DNA of 64,000 nt, taken from Dermatophilus congolensis. GTDB lineage: Bacteria; Actinomycetota; Actinomycetes; Actinomycetales; Dermatophilaceae. The notes below the pieces were generated by a model. It saw nothing but the letters and a program-made list of their open reading frames with translations, was not told the origin of the DNA and made no database searches. The stretch is from the NCBI GenBank assembly GCA_030538115.1, contig JAUNUP010000005.1:147332-211331 (forward strand), written 5' to 3'. Position numbers and translations under genes: made by a program. This document shows positions 42,204 to 51,223 of the stretch, in pieces (the first letter of the stretch is position 1; each line of letters opens with the position of its first letter).

Positions 42204-42343
42204 CTTCCGATGATATCCAGGCGTTCGCCGCCAGCCGGGTTGCGGCAGGTGCTCCGCGGGGTTCCCGTTCACGGTACGGAGGCCGAATACACAGCATGTG
42301 CCCACTTCGCGACCTCGTGACCCGAGGGTAGGCGCGCATCCCC

Positions 42344-42349
42344 TAGAGT
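42344..42349 (+). promoter_or_regulatory. Likely -10 element of a leaderless pcnA transcript
   Basis: TAGAGT ends 8 nt before the GTG at 42358, so transcription would begin at or next to the start codon. No Shine-Dalgarno precedes the GTG. Confidence 0.45.
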
Positions 42350-42357
42350 CGTGTGTC

Positions 42358-43845
42358 GTGCCTTCGGACGTGATGGATTCGCTGCTGAGAGACGCCGTGC
42401 GCCACCTGGCGCCGAGCCTGGCGACCCTGCTCGAGCTCGGCGAACTCTTCTCCGGAGCGGGGCACGAGCTGGCCCTCGTCGGCGGCCCCGTGCGCGACGC
42501 GTTTCTCGGTCGCTCGGCGCCCGATCTCGACCTGACGACCTCCGCGAGCCCGGCACAGACCGAGGCGCTGCTGGAGCCGTGGGCCGACTCGACCTGGGAT
42601 GTCGGGCGCGAATTCGGCACGATCGCGGCTCGTCGCCACGACTGGACGATCGAGATCACCACCTATCGTGCCGACGCCTACGACGGCACCACTCGCAAGC
42701 CCGTCGTCGCTTTCGGTGACAACCTCGTCGACGACCTCGTGCGGCGCGACTTCACCGTCAACGCCATGGCCCTGCGTCTGCCGTCGCTCGAATTCGTCGA
42801 CCCGCACGGCGGCCTCGACGATCTCGTCGCGCGGAGGCTTCGCACGCCCTCTGCGCCGGAGGTGTCGTTCTCCGACGATCCGCTGCGCATGATGCGCGCG
42901 GCCCGGTTCGTCTCGCAGCTCGGCTTTGCCCTCGACCCCGAGGTCGAGACAGCGATGCGCGAAGCCGCAGCGTCGCTCGACATCGTCTCGGCCGAGAGGG
43001 TGCGCGACGAATTCGTCAAGCTCGTCCTCGGTGCCAACCCCGTCGCCGGCCTGCGGGTTCTCGTCGACACGGGCCTGGCCGATCGCATGTTGCCGGAGTT
43101 CGCGACCCTGCGCGAGACCGTCGACGAGCACCGCCGCCACAAAGACGTCTACGAACACACCCTGACGGTGCTCGAGCAGGCGATCGACCTCGAAGACGCC
43201 CCGCTCGACGAGGCGGCCGACGACACCACCGGATCGGACGGGTCCGGCGCCGTGCCGAGCCCCGATCTCGTGCTACGTCTCGCCGCGATCCTGCACGACA
43301 TCGGCAAGCCCCCGACCCGTCGCTTCGAGCCGGGCGGCGGCGTCAGCTTTCACCACCACGAGATGGTCGGCGCAAAGATGACGAGCAAGCGCATGCGCGC
43401 CCTGCGCTTCGACAAAGACACGACCAAGGCCGTCTCGCGGCTCGTCGAACTGCACCTGCGCTTTCACGGTTACGCCGACGGGGAGTGGACCGACTCGGCC
43501 GTACGCCGCTACGTCACCGACGCCGGCCCTCTCCTGCAGCGCTTGCACCGACTCACTCGCGCCGACTGCACCACCCGCAACGCCCGCAAGGCCGCACGCC
43601 TGCGCACCGCTTACGACGCCCTCGAAGCCCGTATCGACCGGCTCACGGCCGAAGAAGAACTCAAAGCGGTACGGCCCGAACTCAACGGCAACGAGATCGC
43701 CGAACTCCTCGGCATCACACCCGGGCCGGTACTGGGCAAGGCGTACAAGCAGGCGCTCGAGATCCGCATGGACGAGGGCCCCATCGGCAAGGAGGCCGTG
43801 GCAGAGCGGCTGCTCGCGTGGTGGAAGGACCAGCCGGAAAGCTAG
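42358..43845 (+). CDS. pcnA: CCA tRNA nucleotidyltransferase/poly(A) polymerase family
   Basis: 495 residues from the GTG at 42358 (ATG at 42373 is an alternative). The nucleotidyltransferase head has LVGGPVRDAFLG and the metal ligands in APDLDLTTSA. RRDFTVNAMAL and DDPLRMMRAARFVSQLGF follow. An HD domain (AAILHDIGKPPTRRF) lies in the C-terminal half, as in actinobacterial CCA-adding enzymes. It adds or repairs the tRNA 3' CCA end, which is needed here because tRNA-Ile does not encode CCA. Confidence 0.93.
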   Translation: MPSDVMDSLLRDAVRHLAPSLATLLELGELFSGAGHELALVGGPVRDAFLGRSAPDLDLTTSASPAQTEALLEPWADSTWDVGREFGTIAARRHDWTIEITTYRADAYDGTTRKPVVAFGDNLVDDLVRRDFTVNAMALRLPSLEFVDPHGGLDDLVARRLRTPSAPEVSFSDDPLRMMRAARFVSQLGFALDPEVETAMREAAASLDIVSAERVRDEFVKLVLGANPVAGLRVLVDTGLADRMLPEFATLRETVDEHRRHKDVYEHTLTVLEQAIDLEDAPLDEAADDTTGSDGSGAVPSPDLVLRLAAILHDIGKPPTRRFEPGGGVSFHHHEMVGAKMTSKRMRALRFDKDTTKAVSRLVELHLRFHGYADGEWTDSAVRRYVTDAGPLLQRLHRLTRADCTTRNARKAARLRTAYDALEARIDRLTAEEELKAVRPELNGNEIAELLGITPGPVLGKAYKQALEIRMDEGPIGKEAVAERLLAWWKDQPES

Positions 43846-43851
43846 GGAAAA

Positions 43852-44067
43852 TCAGTCGAGCACGACGATGACGTCGCCTTCCTGAATCACATCGCCCGGC
43901 ACAACCTTCACGGCCGTGACGGTGCCCGAGTCCTCGGCGAGCACCGGAATCTCCATCTTCATCGACTCCAGAAGAGCGACCTCGTCTCCGGGCTTGACCT
44001 TCTGTCCGACGCTCACGCCGACCGTTGCGACGTTGGCAACCAGGTCCGAGGCGATCTCCACAGTCAT
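43852..44067 (-). CDS. Biotin/lipoyl-binding carrier protein
   Basis: 71 residues, consisting only of a biotinyl domain: LLESMKMEIPV carries the biotinylated lysine in the canonical MKM, with GTVTAVKVVPGDVIQEGDVI after it. Such free-standing 70-residue carriers serve acyl-CoA carboxylases or decarboxylases in actinobacteria. No carboxylase gene is adjacent. It converges on pcnA with 6 bp between stops. Confidence 0.9.
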   Translation of the reverse strand: MTVEIASDLVANVATVGVSVGQKVKPGDEVALLESMKMEIPVLAEDSGTVTAVKVVPGDVIQEGDVIVVLD

Positions 44068-44288
44068 GTACGTGAGTCTGACCGCCGCGCGAAGAATGTC
44101 CAACCCTGCGGCGTGGCTCGCGCAATTCGACGCGCGAGGATTAGGGCAGACTCTTGGGCAATCTTCTGCAATTGGTGATCGTTTACTGGGAGTTGTATTC
44201 CCCACCCGGTGCGTTGGTAGGTGTGGGCAGGCATACTGGGCCGGTTGGGACTGGGATTCGCGACATGCGGGTCCGGAAGGGGAGTGAC

Positions 44289-46568
44289 GTGGGTTCACGC
44301 GTCGTCATCAGCAGAAGCGGCAAGGTCCGAAGGGGTTGGCGGCGTCTGTTGAGTTGGCAGGGCGCTCTTGCGCTCCTGGTGGGTCTCGTGCTCGCCGGAG
44401 TCGCGGCGTTCGCCATCGCCTACACAGTGATCAGGGTTCCGTCGCCGAACGAGGTGGCGCAGGCGGAGACCTCGATCTACTACTTCTCCGACGGCAAGAC
44501 CGAAATGGCGCGGCAAAGCAACGTCAACCGCGTATCGGTTCCGCTCTCCCAGGTGCCCGACCACCTCCAGAAGGCCGTGCTCGCGGCCGAAGACCGCGGC
44601 TTCTACGAGAACCCGGGCGTCTCGATCATGGGTCTGGGCCGCGCGGTCTGGGCAGCCGTCTCCGGCGGCCCCACGCAGGGTGGTTCGACGATCACGCAGC
44701 AGTACGTGAAGAACTACTTCCTCACCCACGACCAGACCCTCGCCCGTAAGGGCCGCGAGTTGATCATCAGCATCAAGGTCGAACAGGACATGTCGAAAGA
44801 CCAGATCCTGGAGAACTACCTCAACACCATCTACTTCGGTCGTGGCGCTTACGGCGTGCAGGCCGCGAGCCTGGCCTATTTCGGTAAGAACGTCGAGCAG
44901 CTCGACCTCGAGCAGGGCATGTTCCTCGCCTCGATCTTGCAGGCGCCCGGCATGTACGACCCCGCCTCGGGCCCCGACCAGCGCACCAACGCCATCAATC
45001 GCATGAAGTACGTGCGCGAGGGCATGGTCTCGGAGGGGTGGCTCACCGAGGCGCAGGCCGCCAAGGTCACGCTGCCCGACACGATCGCGCCCAAGCCCAA
45101 GGTCGCCCTCTCCGGCCCCAACGGGTACGTCGTGGCCCTGGCGCGTGAGGAGCTCATCTACAAGGCCGGCATCTCCGAGCAAGACATCGAGCGCGGTGGG
45201 CTGCGCGTGGTGACGACGATCAGTCGCCAGAACCAGCAGCACGCGATCGACTCCGTCAACAACAACCGGCCCGGAGGCGTCGACGGCATCCGAGTCGGTC
45301 TGGCCTCGATCAAGCCCGGCGACGGTGCGGTTCTCGCGCTGTACGGCGGCTCCGACTACGCGAAGAACCCCTGGTCGTCGGCCACCCAGGCGCAGTTGCA
45401 GGCCGGCTCGACGTTCAAGGTCTTCGCGGTGGCCGCAGCGCTCGAAGAGGGCATCAGCACCAAGCAGACCTACCAGGGCAACAGCCCCAAGACCTTCTCC
45501 AACTCCGAAACCAAGGGCGGTGGCTCGTGGGAGGTCTCGAACTTCGCGGGCGCCGACTACGGCTACGTCTCGGTGCGTGACGCGCTCGCCAAGTCGGTGA
45601 ACACGGCATTCGCCGAACTGAACCTCGAGGTCGGGCCCGACAAGACCAAGCAGGTCGCGATCGACCTCGGCCTGCCCGAGAACACGCCTGGTCTCGAAGG
45701 CAACCTCGCCAACGTGTTCGGTACCGCCTCGGTGCGAGTGATCGACATGGCCAACGCCTACGCGACCATCGCGGCGCAGGGCATTCGCGCCGAGCCGTAC
45801 GTGGTCAAGAGCGTCACCGCCGCAGACGACCGCATCCCTGCGTACAACGCGACTCCGCAGACCCGGCGGGTGATGGAGGCCGATGTCGCGGCCGACACGA
45901 CCGAGGCGATGCGTCGGGTGGTCACGCAGGGCACCGGTACTCGGGCGCAGAACATCGGCTACCCGGCCGCGGGCAAGACCGGTACGACCGACGAGAACAA
46001 GGCCGTCTGGTTCGACGGGTTTACGCCTCAGGCGTCCACGGCCGTCGCGCTGTACATGCCCGACGAGACCGGCTCGCCGATTCCGTTGCGTGGCATCGGT
46101 GGCCGCTCCGAGCTCACCGGTGGCACCTACCCGCTGGCCATCTGGACCGGGTACATGCGCCGGTACATGGACGGCCAGGAGCGGATCTCGTTTCCCGACC
46201 GTGTCGGCATCGGCGACTCGCGCGCCCGCATCTGGGTGAACCCCGAGCCCAAGCCGACCCGTACGTGGCGTCCGGAGCCCAGCCGGTCGAGCACGTCGGA
46301 GTCCTCCCAGTCGTCCGATTCGGGTTCGTCGACGTGGGAGCCCACCGACGTCCCGAGGGATTCGAACGGCGACGACTCGGACAGAAACAACAGAGACGAC
46401 AGGAACAACCGAGACAACAGGGACGACTCGCGGGACAACAACAGGGACGACGAGAGGAACAGCGGAGACGACGACGGCGACAACAACGCCGCTGGCAGCT
46501 CACCCCGTTCTGGCGGAGCGCCGAACGTGTTCGGCAGGACCCCGGCTCCGGCCAACACAGCCGGCTGA
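44289..46568 (+). CDS. ponA: Bifunctional class A penicillin-binding protein (PBP1-type)
   Basis: 759 residues from a GTG preceded by AAGGGGAG. A membrane anchor (GALALLVGLVLAGVAAFAIA, about 20-40) precedes the GT51 glycosyltransferase (LAAEDRGFYENPG, GGSTITQQYVKNYF) and the transpeptidase, with SxxK at S374-TFK, the SVN-type motif in AKSVNTAF, and KTGT at 563-566. It polymerises and crosslinks peptidoglycan. The C-terminal 95 residues are an unusual Asp/Asn/Arg/Ser-rich tail (repeats such as DRNNRDD). Its place upstream of the GT87-like gene and rpsF is that of ponA1 in mycobacteria. Confidence 0.95.
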   Translation: MGSRVVISRSGKVRRGWRRLLSWQGALALLVGLVLAGVAAFAIAYTVIRVPSPNEVAQAETSIYYFSDGKTEMARQSNVNRVSVPLSQVPDHLQKAVLAAEDRGFYENPGVSIMGLGRAVWAAVSGGPTQGGSTITQQYVKNYFLTHDQTLARKGRELIISIKVEQDMSKDQILENYLNTIYFGRGAYGVQAASLAYFGKNVEQLDLEQGMFLASILQAPGMYDPASGPDQRTNAINRMKYVREGMVSEGWLTEAQAAKVTLPDTIAPKPKVALSGPNGYVVALAREELIYKAGISEQDIERGGLRVVTTISRQNQQHAIDSVNNNRPGGVDGIRVGLASIKPGDGAVLALYGGSDYAKNPWSSATQAQLQAGSTFKVFAVAAALEEGISTKQTYQGNSPKTFSNSETKGGGSWEVSNFAGADYGYVSVRDALAKSVNTAFAELNLEVGPDKTKQVAIDLGLPENTPGLEGNLANVFGTASVRVIDMANAYATIAAQGIRAEPYVVKSVTAADDRIPAYNATPQTRRVMEADVAADTTEAMRRVVTQGTGTRAQNIGYPAAGKTGTTDENKAVWFDGFTPQASTAVALYMPDETGSPIPLRGIGGRSELTGGTYPLAIWTGYMRRYMDGQERISFPDRVGIGDSRARIWVNPEPKPTRTWRPEPSRSSTSESSQSSDSGSSTWEPTDVPRDSNGDDSDRNNRDDRNNRDNRDDSRDNNRDDERNSGDDDGDNNAAGSSPRSGGAPNVFGRTPAPANTAG

Positions 46569-46621
46569 GGCCCGTGACCTGCGTGCGACGAGTCGGCTTG
46601 GCCGAGAAGTAGTCTCGTCTC

Positions 46622-48028
46622 ATGACCGCTAGCCGCTCCGCCGTGGAAGGGTCGGAAGACACCGACCCGGTCGCCGACGGGTACCGAGAGACCGCGATCG
46701 GTGGTCCGCTGGGGCGTTTCGCCAAGGTGCCCGCACAGTCGGTCGGTCGTGGGCGCTGGGCGGGCATTCTGGTGCCGGCCTGGCAGCCGGTGGCCGCGAT
46801 TCTCTCGCTGGCCGCCTCTGTGATGGTGGCGTTGGGCGTCGTGCAGAAGTCGTACTGCTTCGAGAACGGCTGGGGCGGCGACTCAGTGTTCTGGCGGGCG
46901 TGCTACTCCGATCTGCCGAACATGTACGTCTCCAGTGGCCTGAGCTCGGGGCAGCTGCCGTATTCGACCGATGCGTTGACCCAGCCGATCGGTACCGGGT
47001 TCGCGTTGTGGCTGCTCTCGTTCTTCACCCCGGACGGTGAAGCGGGTGCCGCCGTCTTCGTCGGAGTGTGGGCTGTGACGGCTGCGCTGCTGGTGATGGG
47101 GCTGGTGGTCGCCACGGTGCTCACGTCGCGGCGCGATCCGTGGGTGGCCGGGGTCGTCGCGTTCAGCCCGCTGCTCGTCACACTGACGCTGGTGGGGGCC
47201 GATCTCGTTGGCGTGGTGCTCGTGTCGTTGGCGCTGCTGCTGTGGAGCCGCGAGCGGGAGTGGGCTGCGGGGGCCGTGTTCGCGCTCGCGATCCTGTCGC
47301 GCACGTATGCGCTGGTCGTGCTGCTCGCGGTCGTGCTCGTGGCTCTGCGCGCCGGCCGCTACCGGGTGGCGGCGCGCACGGCGGGCACCGCGGTACTCGG
47401 CTCGCTGTTCGTGTTGCTGGCTCTGCGCGCCGTCGGCCTGGAGGTCGGAGCGGCCTACACCGCCTGGCTTGCCGGCTCGGCCGAATTCGGCTCTGCGCAG
47501 TATCTGCTGAGCCTTGCCGGGCAGCCGCTGTCGGTGAACCTGTCGACGATCGTGGCCTTGGGCGGGTGGGTCTTCGCGATCCTCGCAGGCTCGCTCATGG
47601 CGCTCGGAGTGAAGCGTCGGCCGCGCATCGCCGAAACCGCCGTCGTGATGCTCGTGATCGTCATACTGCTCGCCAAGGCGGTGCCGCCTCAGTGGGCGCT
47701 GTGGCTGCTGCCGCTGGTGGCGCTCGCGAAGCTGCCTCGTCGCGTGTACATGTCGTGGATGGCCGCCGAACTCGTCTATTTCGTGGCTGTGTGGATGCAC
47801 ATCCCCGGCGAGAGTGCGCCCTCCCGGTCGCTACCGGCCGGCTGGTACGCGTTCTTGCTCGTGGTGCGGCTGGCGGCCCTCGCCTGGCTCGCCTGGAGCT
47901 GCTACCGCCAAGCTGCGGCTCGGCCTCCGGCACCGCGGGCATCGGCGGAGGCGGTGCTCGCCTCCGAGCCTGACGACGGTGCAGGTCCGGTGGCGGGTGG
48001 CCGTGACCGGCTTCTCGTGACCTTCTGA
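46622..48028 (+). CDS. GT87-like integral membrane glycosyltransferase
   Basis: 468 residues with about ten membrane segments. The region YCFENGWGGDSVFWRACYSD followed by DLPNMYVSSGL resembles the first external loop of GT87/GT-C mannosyltransferases. LSRTYALVVLLAVVLVAL and VPPQWALWLLPLVALAKLP are also family-like. It occupies the place of Rv0051 (between ponA1 and rpsF). It probably uses a polyprenyl-phosphate sugar donor; the acceptor is unknown. Confidence 0.75.
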   Translation: MTASRSAVEGSEDTDPVADGYRETAIGGPLGRFAKVPAQSVGRGRWAGILVPAWQPVAAILSLAASVMVALGVVQKSYCFENGWGGDSVFWRACYSDLPNMYVSSGLSSGQLPYSTDALTQPIGTGFALWLLSFFTPDGEAGAAVFVGVWAVTAALLVMGLVVATVLTSRRDPWVAGVVAFSPLLVTLTLVGADLVGVVLVSLALLLWSREREWAAGAVFALAILSRTYALVVLLAVVLVALRAGRYRVAARTAGTAVLGSLFVLLALRAVGLEVGAAYTAWLAGSAEFGSAQYLLSLAGQPLSVNLSTIVALGGWVFAILAGSLMALGVKRRPRIAETAVVMLVIVILLAKAVPPQWALWLLPLVALAKLPRRVYMSWMAAELVYFVAVWMHIPGESAPSRSLPAGWYAFLLVVRLAALAWLAWSCYRQAAARPPAPRASAEAVLASEPDDGAGPVAGGRDRLLVTF

Positions 48029-48062
48029 CCCGGATTTCCACAACCTCGCACCGGGGTCGGTT

Positions 48063-48071
48063 TTATCCACA
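48063..48071 (+). promoter_or_regulatory. Exact DnaA box upstream of rpsF-ssb
   Basis: TTATCCACA in the 203-bp gap before rpsF. Lies about 50 bp upstream of a possible -10 element TAACCT (48112-48117), so it could let DnaA modulate the rpsF-ssb-rpsR-rplI operon (inference). Confidence 0.5.
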
Positions 48072-48180
48072 GCCCCATCCTGGCGATTCGGTGAGGGACG
48101 TTAGTCGCAGGTAACCTGGAGACCGTCCGCCGGGGTGAGCATCTGCACATTCATCGGCGGGCTCGCACGCCAACCCTCCT

Positions 48181-48199
48181 GTCACGGAGAGACCGTGAC
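48181..48199 (+). promoter_or_regulatory. Leader hairpin of rpsF, candidate S6:S18 autoregulatory element
   Basis: GTCACGG (48181-48187) pairs perfectly with CCGTGAC (48193-48199) around AGAGA, and is followed by a strong AAGGAGGT at 48212-48219. rpsF leaders in many bacteria bind the S6:S18 complex through a CCG-containing hairpin. Whether this one does is not shown. Confidence 0.35.
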
Positions 48200-48231
48200 C
48201 GAATAAGACCGAAGGAGGTGGGTTAACGAGC

Positions 48232-48522
48232 ATGCGTAAGTACGAGATCATGATCATCGTCGACCCCGAGATCGACGAGCGTCAGGTCGCCCAGTCTCTG
48301 GAGCGCTACCTGAACGTCATCACGGCCGCCAAGGGCACTGTCGACAACGTCGATGTCTGGGGCCGCCGTCGTCTCGCCTACGACATCAAGAAGCGCTCCG
48401 AGGGCATCTACGTCGTCGTCGACTTCACTGCGGAGTCCGCGGCAGCCAAGGAGATGGACCGTCAGCTCGGCTTGAGCGAGTCGATTCTGCGGACCAAGCT
48501 CCTGCGTCACGACGCAGCCTGA
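48232..48522 (+). CDS. rpsF: 30S ribosomal protein S6
   Basis: 96 residues, [20 protein letters not shown] and [20 protein letters not shown] are S6 signatures. A near-perfect Shine-Dalgarno lies 12 nt upstream. First gene of rpsF-ssb-rpsR-rplI. Confidence 0.98.
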   Translation: MRKYEIMIIVDPEIDERQVAQSLERYLNVITAAKGTVDNVDVWGRRRLAYDIKKRSEGIYVVVDFTAESAAAKEMDRQLGLSESILRTKLLRHDAA

Positions 48523-48543
48523 TTCGATCCGAAAGGAACCGCC

Positions 48544-49128
48544 ATGGCCGGCGAAACCGTCATCACGATCATCGGCAACCTGACTGCCGACCCGGAGCTG
48601 CGCTTCACGCCTTCCGGGGCCGCGGTCGCGAGCTTCACGGTGGCGTCGACGCCGCGCCAGTTCGATCGCCAGAGCAACGAATGGCGTGACGGCGAGACCC
48701 TCTTCATGCGGTGCTCCGTCTGGCGCGAAGCAGCTGAGAACGCTGCCGAGTCACTGGAGAAGGGCATGCGGGTCATCGTCTCCGGCCGCCTCGTCTCCCG
48801 TTCGTGGGACGACAAAGAGACCGGTCAGCGTCGCAGCGTCATGGAGATGCAGGTCGACGAGGTCGGCCCGTCGCTGAAGTACGCCACGGCCAAGGTCAAC
48901 CGCACGCAGCGCGGCGGTGGCTCCGGTGGTGGCGGCGGCTTCGGTGGCGGCGGCCAGCAGGGCGGTTTCGGTGGTGGCGGCGGTGGCCAGCAGGGTGGTC
49001 GTGCAAACGACGACCCGTGGTCGACCGGCGGCGGCGGGGGCGGCCAGCAGGCTGCGCCGGCGGCCGGTGGCGGTAACCGCGGTGGTGGCTGGGGCAGCGG
49101 CCCGAGCTACGACGAGCCCCCGTTCTGA
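48544..49128 (+). CDS. ssb: Single-stranded DNA-binding protein
   Basis: 194 residues. The OB fold (about 1-110) has [19 protein letters not shown], followed by a long Gly/Gln-rich linker (about 120-180). The acidic tip YDEPPF binds partner proteins of replication and repair. It is cotranscribed with ribosomal genes as usual. Confidence 0.98.
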   Translation: MAGETVITIIGNLTADPELRFTPSGAAVASFTVASTPRQFDRQSNEWRDGETLFMRCSVWREAAENAAESLEKGMRVIVSGRLVSRSWDDKETGQRRSVMEMQVDEVGPSLKYATAKVNRTQRGGGSGGGGGFGGGGQQGGFGGGGGGQQGGRANDDPWSTGGGGGGQQAAPAAGGGNRGGGWGSGPSYDEPPF

Positions 49129-49205
49129 TCGAGCAACACACACTTCTTTCCGTACAACCCATCCCGGACCGATGTCCGGGCTCACCCAGAAGGGAGAGCA
49201 CCACG

Positions 49206-49442
49206 ATGGCTAAGCCCGTAGTGCGTAAGCCCAAGCGCAAGGCCAACCCGCTCAAGGCGGCGAAGGTCGAGAACATCGATTACAAGGACACGGCGCTGCT
49301 GCGCAAGTTCATCTCCGACCGCGGCAAGATCCGTGCCCGCCGCGTCACCGGTGTGTCCGTTCAGGAGCAGCGCCTCATCGCCAAGGCCGTGAAGAACGCC
49401 CGCGAGATGGCACTCCTTCCCTACTCCAGCTCGGCTCGCTGA
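49206..49442 (+). CDS. rpsR: 30S ribosomal protein S18
   Basis: 78 residues. [19 protein letters not shown] and [20 protein letters not shown] are S18 signatures. No CxxC zinc motif is present at the N terminus, so this is the zinc-independent form. AGAAGGGAGAG Shine-Dalgarno upstream. Confidence 0.97.
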   Translation: MAKPVVRKPKRKANPLKAAKVENIDYKDTALLRKFISDRGKIRARRVTGVSVQEQRLIAKAVKNAREMALLPYSSSAR

Positions 49443-49465
49443 GCAGCATAGAGGGAGAAACCACA

Positions 49466-49906
49466 GTGAAACTCATTCTCACGCACGAGGTCTCCGGCCT
49501 CGGTACGGCCGGTGACGTGGTCACGGTCAAAGACGGCTACGGCCGTAACTACCTGCTGCCCCGCGGTCTGGCTGTCGCCTGGACCAAGGGTGGCGAGAAG
49601 CAGGTCGAGCAGATCCGCGCGGGCCGTGAGGCTCGCGAGATCAAGTCGCTCGACGAGGCGAAGGGTGTCAAGGGGCAGCTCGAGGCCCAGACCCTCACGA
49701 TCAAGGTGCGCGCTGCCAAGGACGGTCGTCTCTTCGGCGCCGTGAGCCAGGGCGACGTGGCCGAGGCTGCCGAGGCTGCCGGGCTCAAGGTCGACAAGCG
49801 TCGCGTCGAGTTCTCCACTCCGGTGAAGACGCTCGGTTCGCACTCCGCGACCGTGGCCCTCCACCCGGAGGTCAAGGCAACGGTGAAGCTCAACGTCGTA
49901 GCCTGA
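49466..49906 (+). CDS. rplI: 50S ribosomal protein L9
   Basis: 146 residues. The N-terminal [20 protein letters not shown] and [19 protein letters not shown] are diagnostic of L9. Last gene of its operon, followed by a strong terminator. Confidence 0.98.
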   Translation: MKLILTHEVSGLGTAGDVVTVKDGYGRNYLLPRGLAVAWTKGGEKQVEQIRAGREAREIKSLDEAKGVKGQLEAQTLTIKVRAAKDGRLFGAVSQGDVAEAAEAAGLKVDKRRVEFSTPVKTLGSHSATVALHPEVKATVKLNVVA

Positions 49907-49919
49907 TCACAAGGCATAA

Positions 49920-49958
49920 CCGAAGGCCCGTCTCCCCACGAGGGAGGCGGGCCTTCGG
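49920..49958 (+). terminator. Terminator of the rpsF-rplI operon
   Basis: CCGAAGGCCCGTCTCCC (49920-49936) pairs with 49942-49958 over 17 positions, one of them G-U, with a 5-nt loop. Confidence 0.88.
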
Positions 49959-50002
49959 CATGCGTCCGGAACCCGACGCTCGTCACGCCAGTGACATACA
50001 TT

Positions 50003-50020
50003 CAAATGTTAGAACATTTG
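50003..50020. promoter_or_regulatory. Operator 1 of the inositol-type cluster
   Basis: CAAATGTTAGAACATTTG: perfect 8-bp arms around AG. A TTGACA -35 box starts immediately after it (50021-50026), with TTGAAT 18 nt later as a possible -10, so a bound repressor would block the promoter. A close relative of the core (AATGT-N4-ACATT) lies at 55138-55151. No regulator gene is in the window. Confidence 0.65.
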
Positions 50021-50104
50021 TTGACAGTCTCTGGTCTACGGGGTTTGAATGGCAACAACCCCCGCCGCTTCAGGCCCTGTACACGCTCACCGTGGAGGCA
50101 CCTC

Positions 50105-51196
50105 ATGTCAGTTCCCGCTGTCGCGATCGACACGTCCACTCCGCTGGGGCACATCACGCAGGCGACCGACACGTGTCTGTGGAACGACTCGGCCAATCCG
50201 GCCGAGCTGGAGGAATCGATCACGTTCGGTGCGGTGGGTGCGACGTGCAACCCGGTCATCGCGGTGACCTGTGTGAAGCAGGACTGGGAGCGGTGGAAGG
50301 TGCGCATCGCCGAGATCGCGCAGGAGCACCCGAGCATGTCGGCGGCAGACATCGGCTGGCAGGTCGTCGAGGAGCTGTCGGTCGACGCGGCGCGGCTGCT
50401 CATGCCCGCCTTCGAGAAGTACAAGGGGGTCAACGGTCGGCTGTCGATGCAGACCGACCCGCGCCTGCACCGCGACGTGGACGCGCTGGTCGCGCAGGCC
50501 GAGCACTTCGCCTCCCTCGCGCCGAACATTATCGTGAAGATGCCGGCCACCAGCGTCGGTATCAAAGCGATCGAGGAGGCGACGTACCGCGGGGTCTGCG
50601 TGAACGTCACCGTGTCGTTCACGGTTGCTCAGGCCGTACAGACGGCCGAGGCGATCGAGCGCGGCCTCACACGACGCGAGGCCGAGGGGCTGCCGGTCGA
50701 CGACATGGGCCCGGTCGTGACGATCATGGTCGGCCGCCTCGACGACTGGCTCAAGGTGGTCCATGAGCGCGACGGCCTCGTGTTCGACCCTGGCTACCTC
50801 GAGTGGGCCGGCATCGCCTCCGTGAAGAAGGCGTACCGCATCTTCCAGGAGCGGGGCCTGCGTGCGCGGCTGCTCGCGGCGGGATACCGAAACACGCTGC
50901 AGATCAGCGAGTTCGCGGGCGGGGCTGTGGTGGTGTCGCCTCCGTTCAAGTGGCAGAAGAGGTTTCAAGAGGGCGGCTACACTCCTGCCGACAACCAGAT
51001 GGACGTGCCGGTGCGGCCCGAAATCATCGCGGCGCTTGAGTCGATGCCCGAGTTCACCAAGGGGTGGGAGGCCGACTCGATGACCCCGGAGGAGTTCGAC
51101 TCCTACGGGCCCACCCGCACAACGCTTCGCCAGTTCCTCGGCGCCGACGCCGAGCTCGACCAGCTCGTCATCGATGTCATCGTTCCGGCTCCCTGA
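50105..51196 (+). CDS. Transaldolase-family protein of the inositol cluster
   Basis: 363 residues from the ATG with GGAGG 6 nt upstream. The transaldolase fold is indicated by TCLWNDSANPAELEESI with GATCNPVIAV (the TSNP-like loop), NIIVKMPATSVGIKAIEEAT with the likely Schiff-base Lys145, VCVNVTVSFTVAQAV, and the C-terminal YGPTRTTLRQF. Its length is close to that of actinobacterial transaldolase, but residues around the active site differ and the usual pentose-phosphate neighbours (tkt, zwf) are absent. As the first gene before iolD and iolB, under the shared operator, it probably makes or breaks a C-C bond in an inositol-derived intermediate. That is inference. Confidence 0.75.
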   Translation: MSVPAVAIDTSTPLGHITQATDTCLWNDSANPAELEESITFGAVGATCNPVIAVTCVKQDWERWKVRIAEIAQEHPSMSAADIGWQVVEELSVDAARLLMPAFEKYKGVNGRLSMQTDPRLHRDVDALVAQAEHFASLAPNIIVKMPATSVGIKAIEEATYRGVCVNVTVSFTVAQAVQTAEAIERGLTRREAEGLPVDDMGPVVTIMVGRLDDWLKVVHERDGLVFDPGYLEWAGIASVKKAYRIFQERGLRARLLAAGYRNTLQISEFAGGAVVVSPPFKWQKRFQEGGYTPADNQMDVPVRPEIIAALESMPEFTKGWEADSMTPEEFDSYGPTRTTLRQFLGADAELDQLVIDVIVPAP

Positions 51197-51223
51197 CCTG
51201 CGCATTCAGCAAGGAGAAGTCAC

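Noticed and set aside
48900..49080. Gly-codon repeats in ssb as a tandem repeat locus
   Set aside because: They encode the normal Gly/Gln-rich SSB linker; period is irregular.
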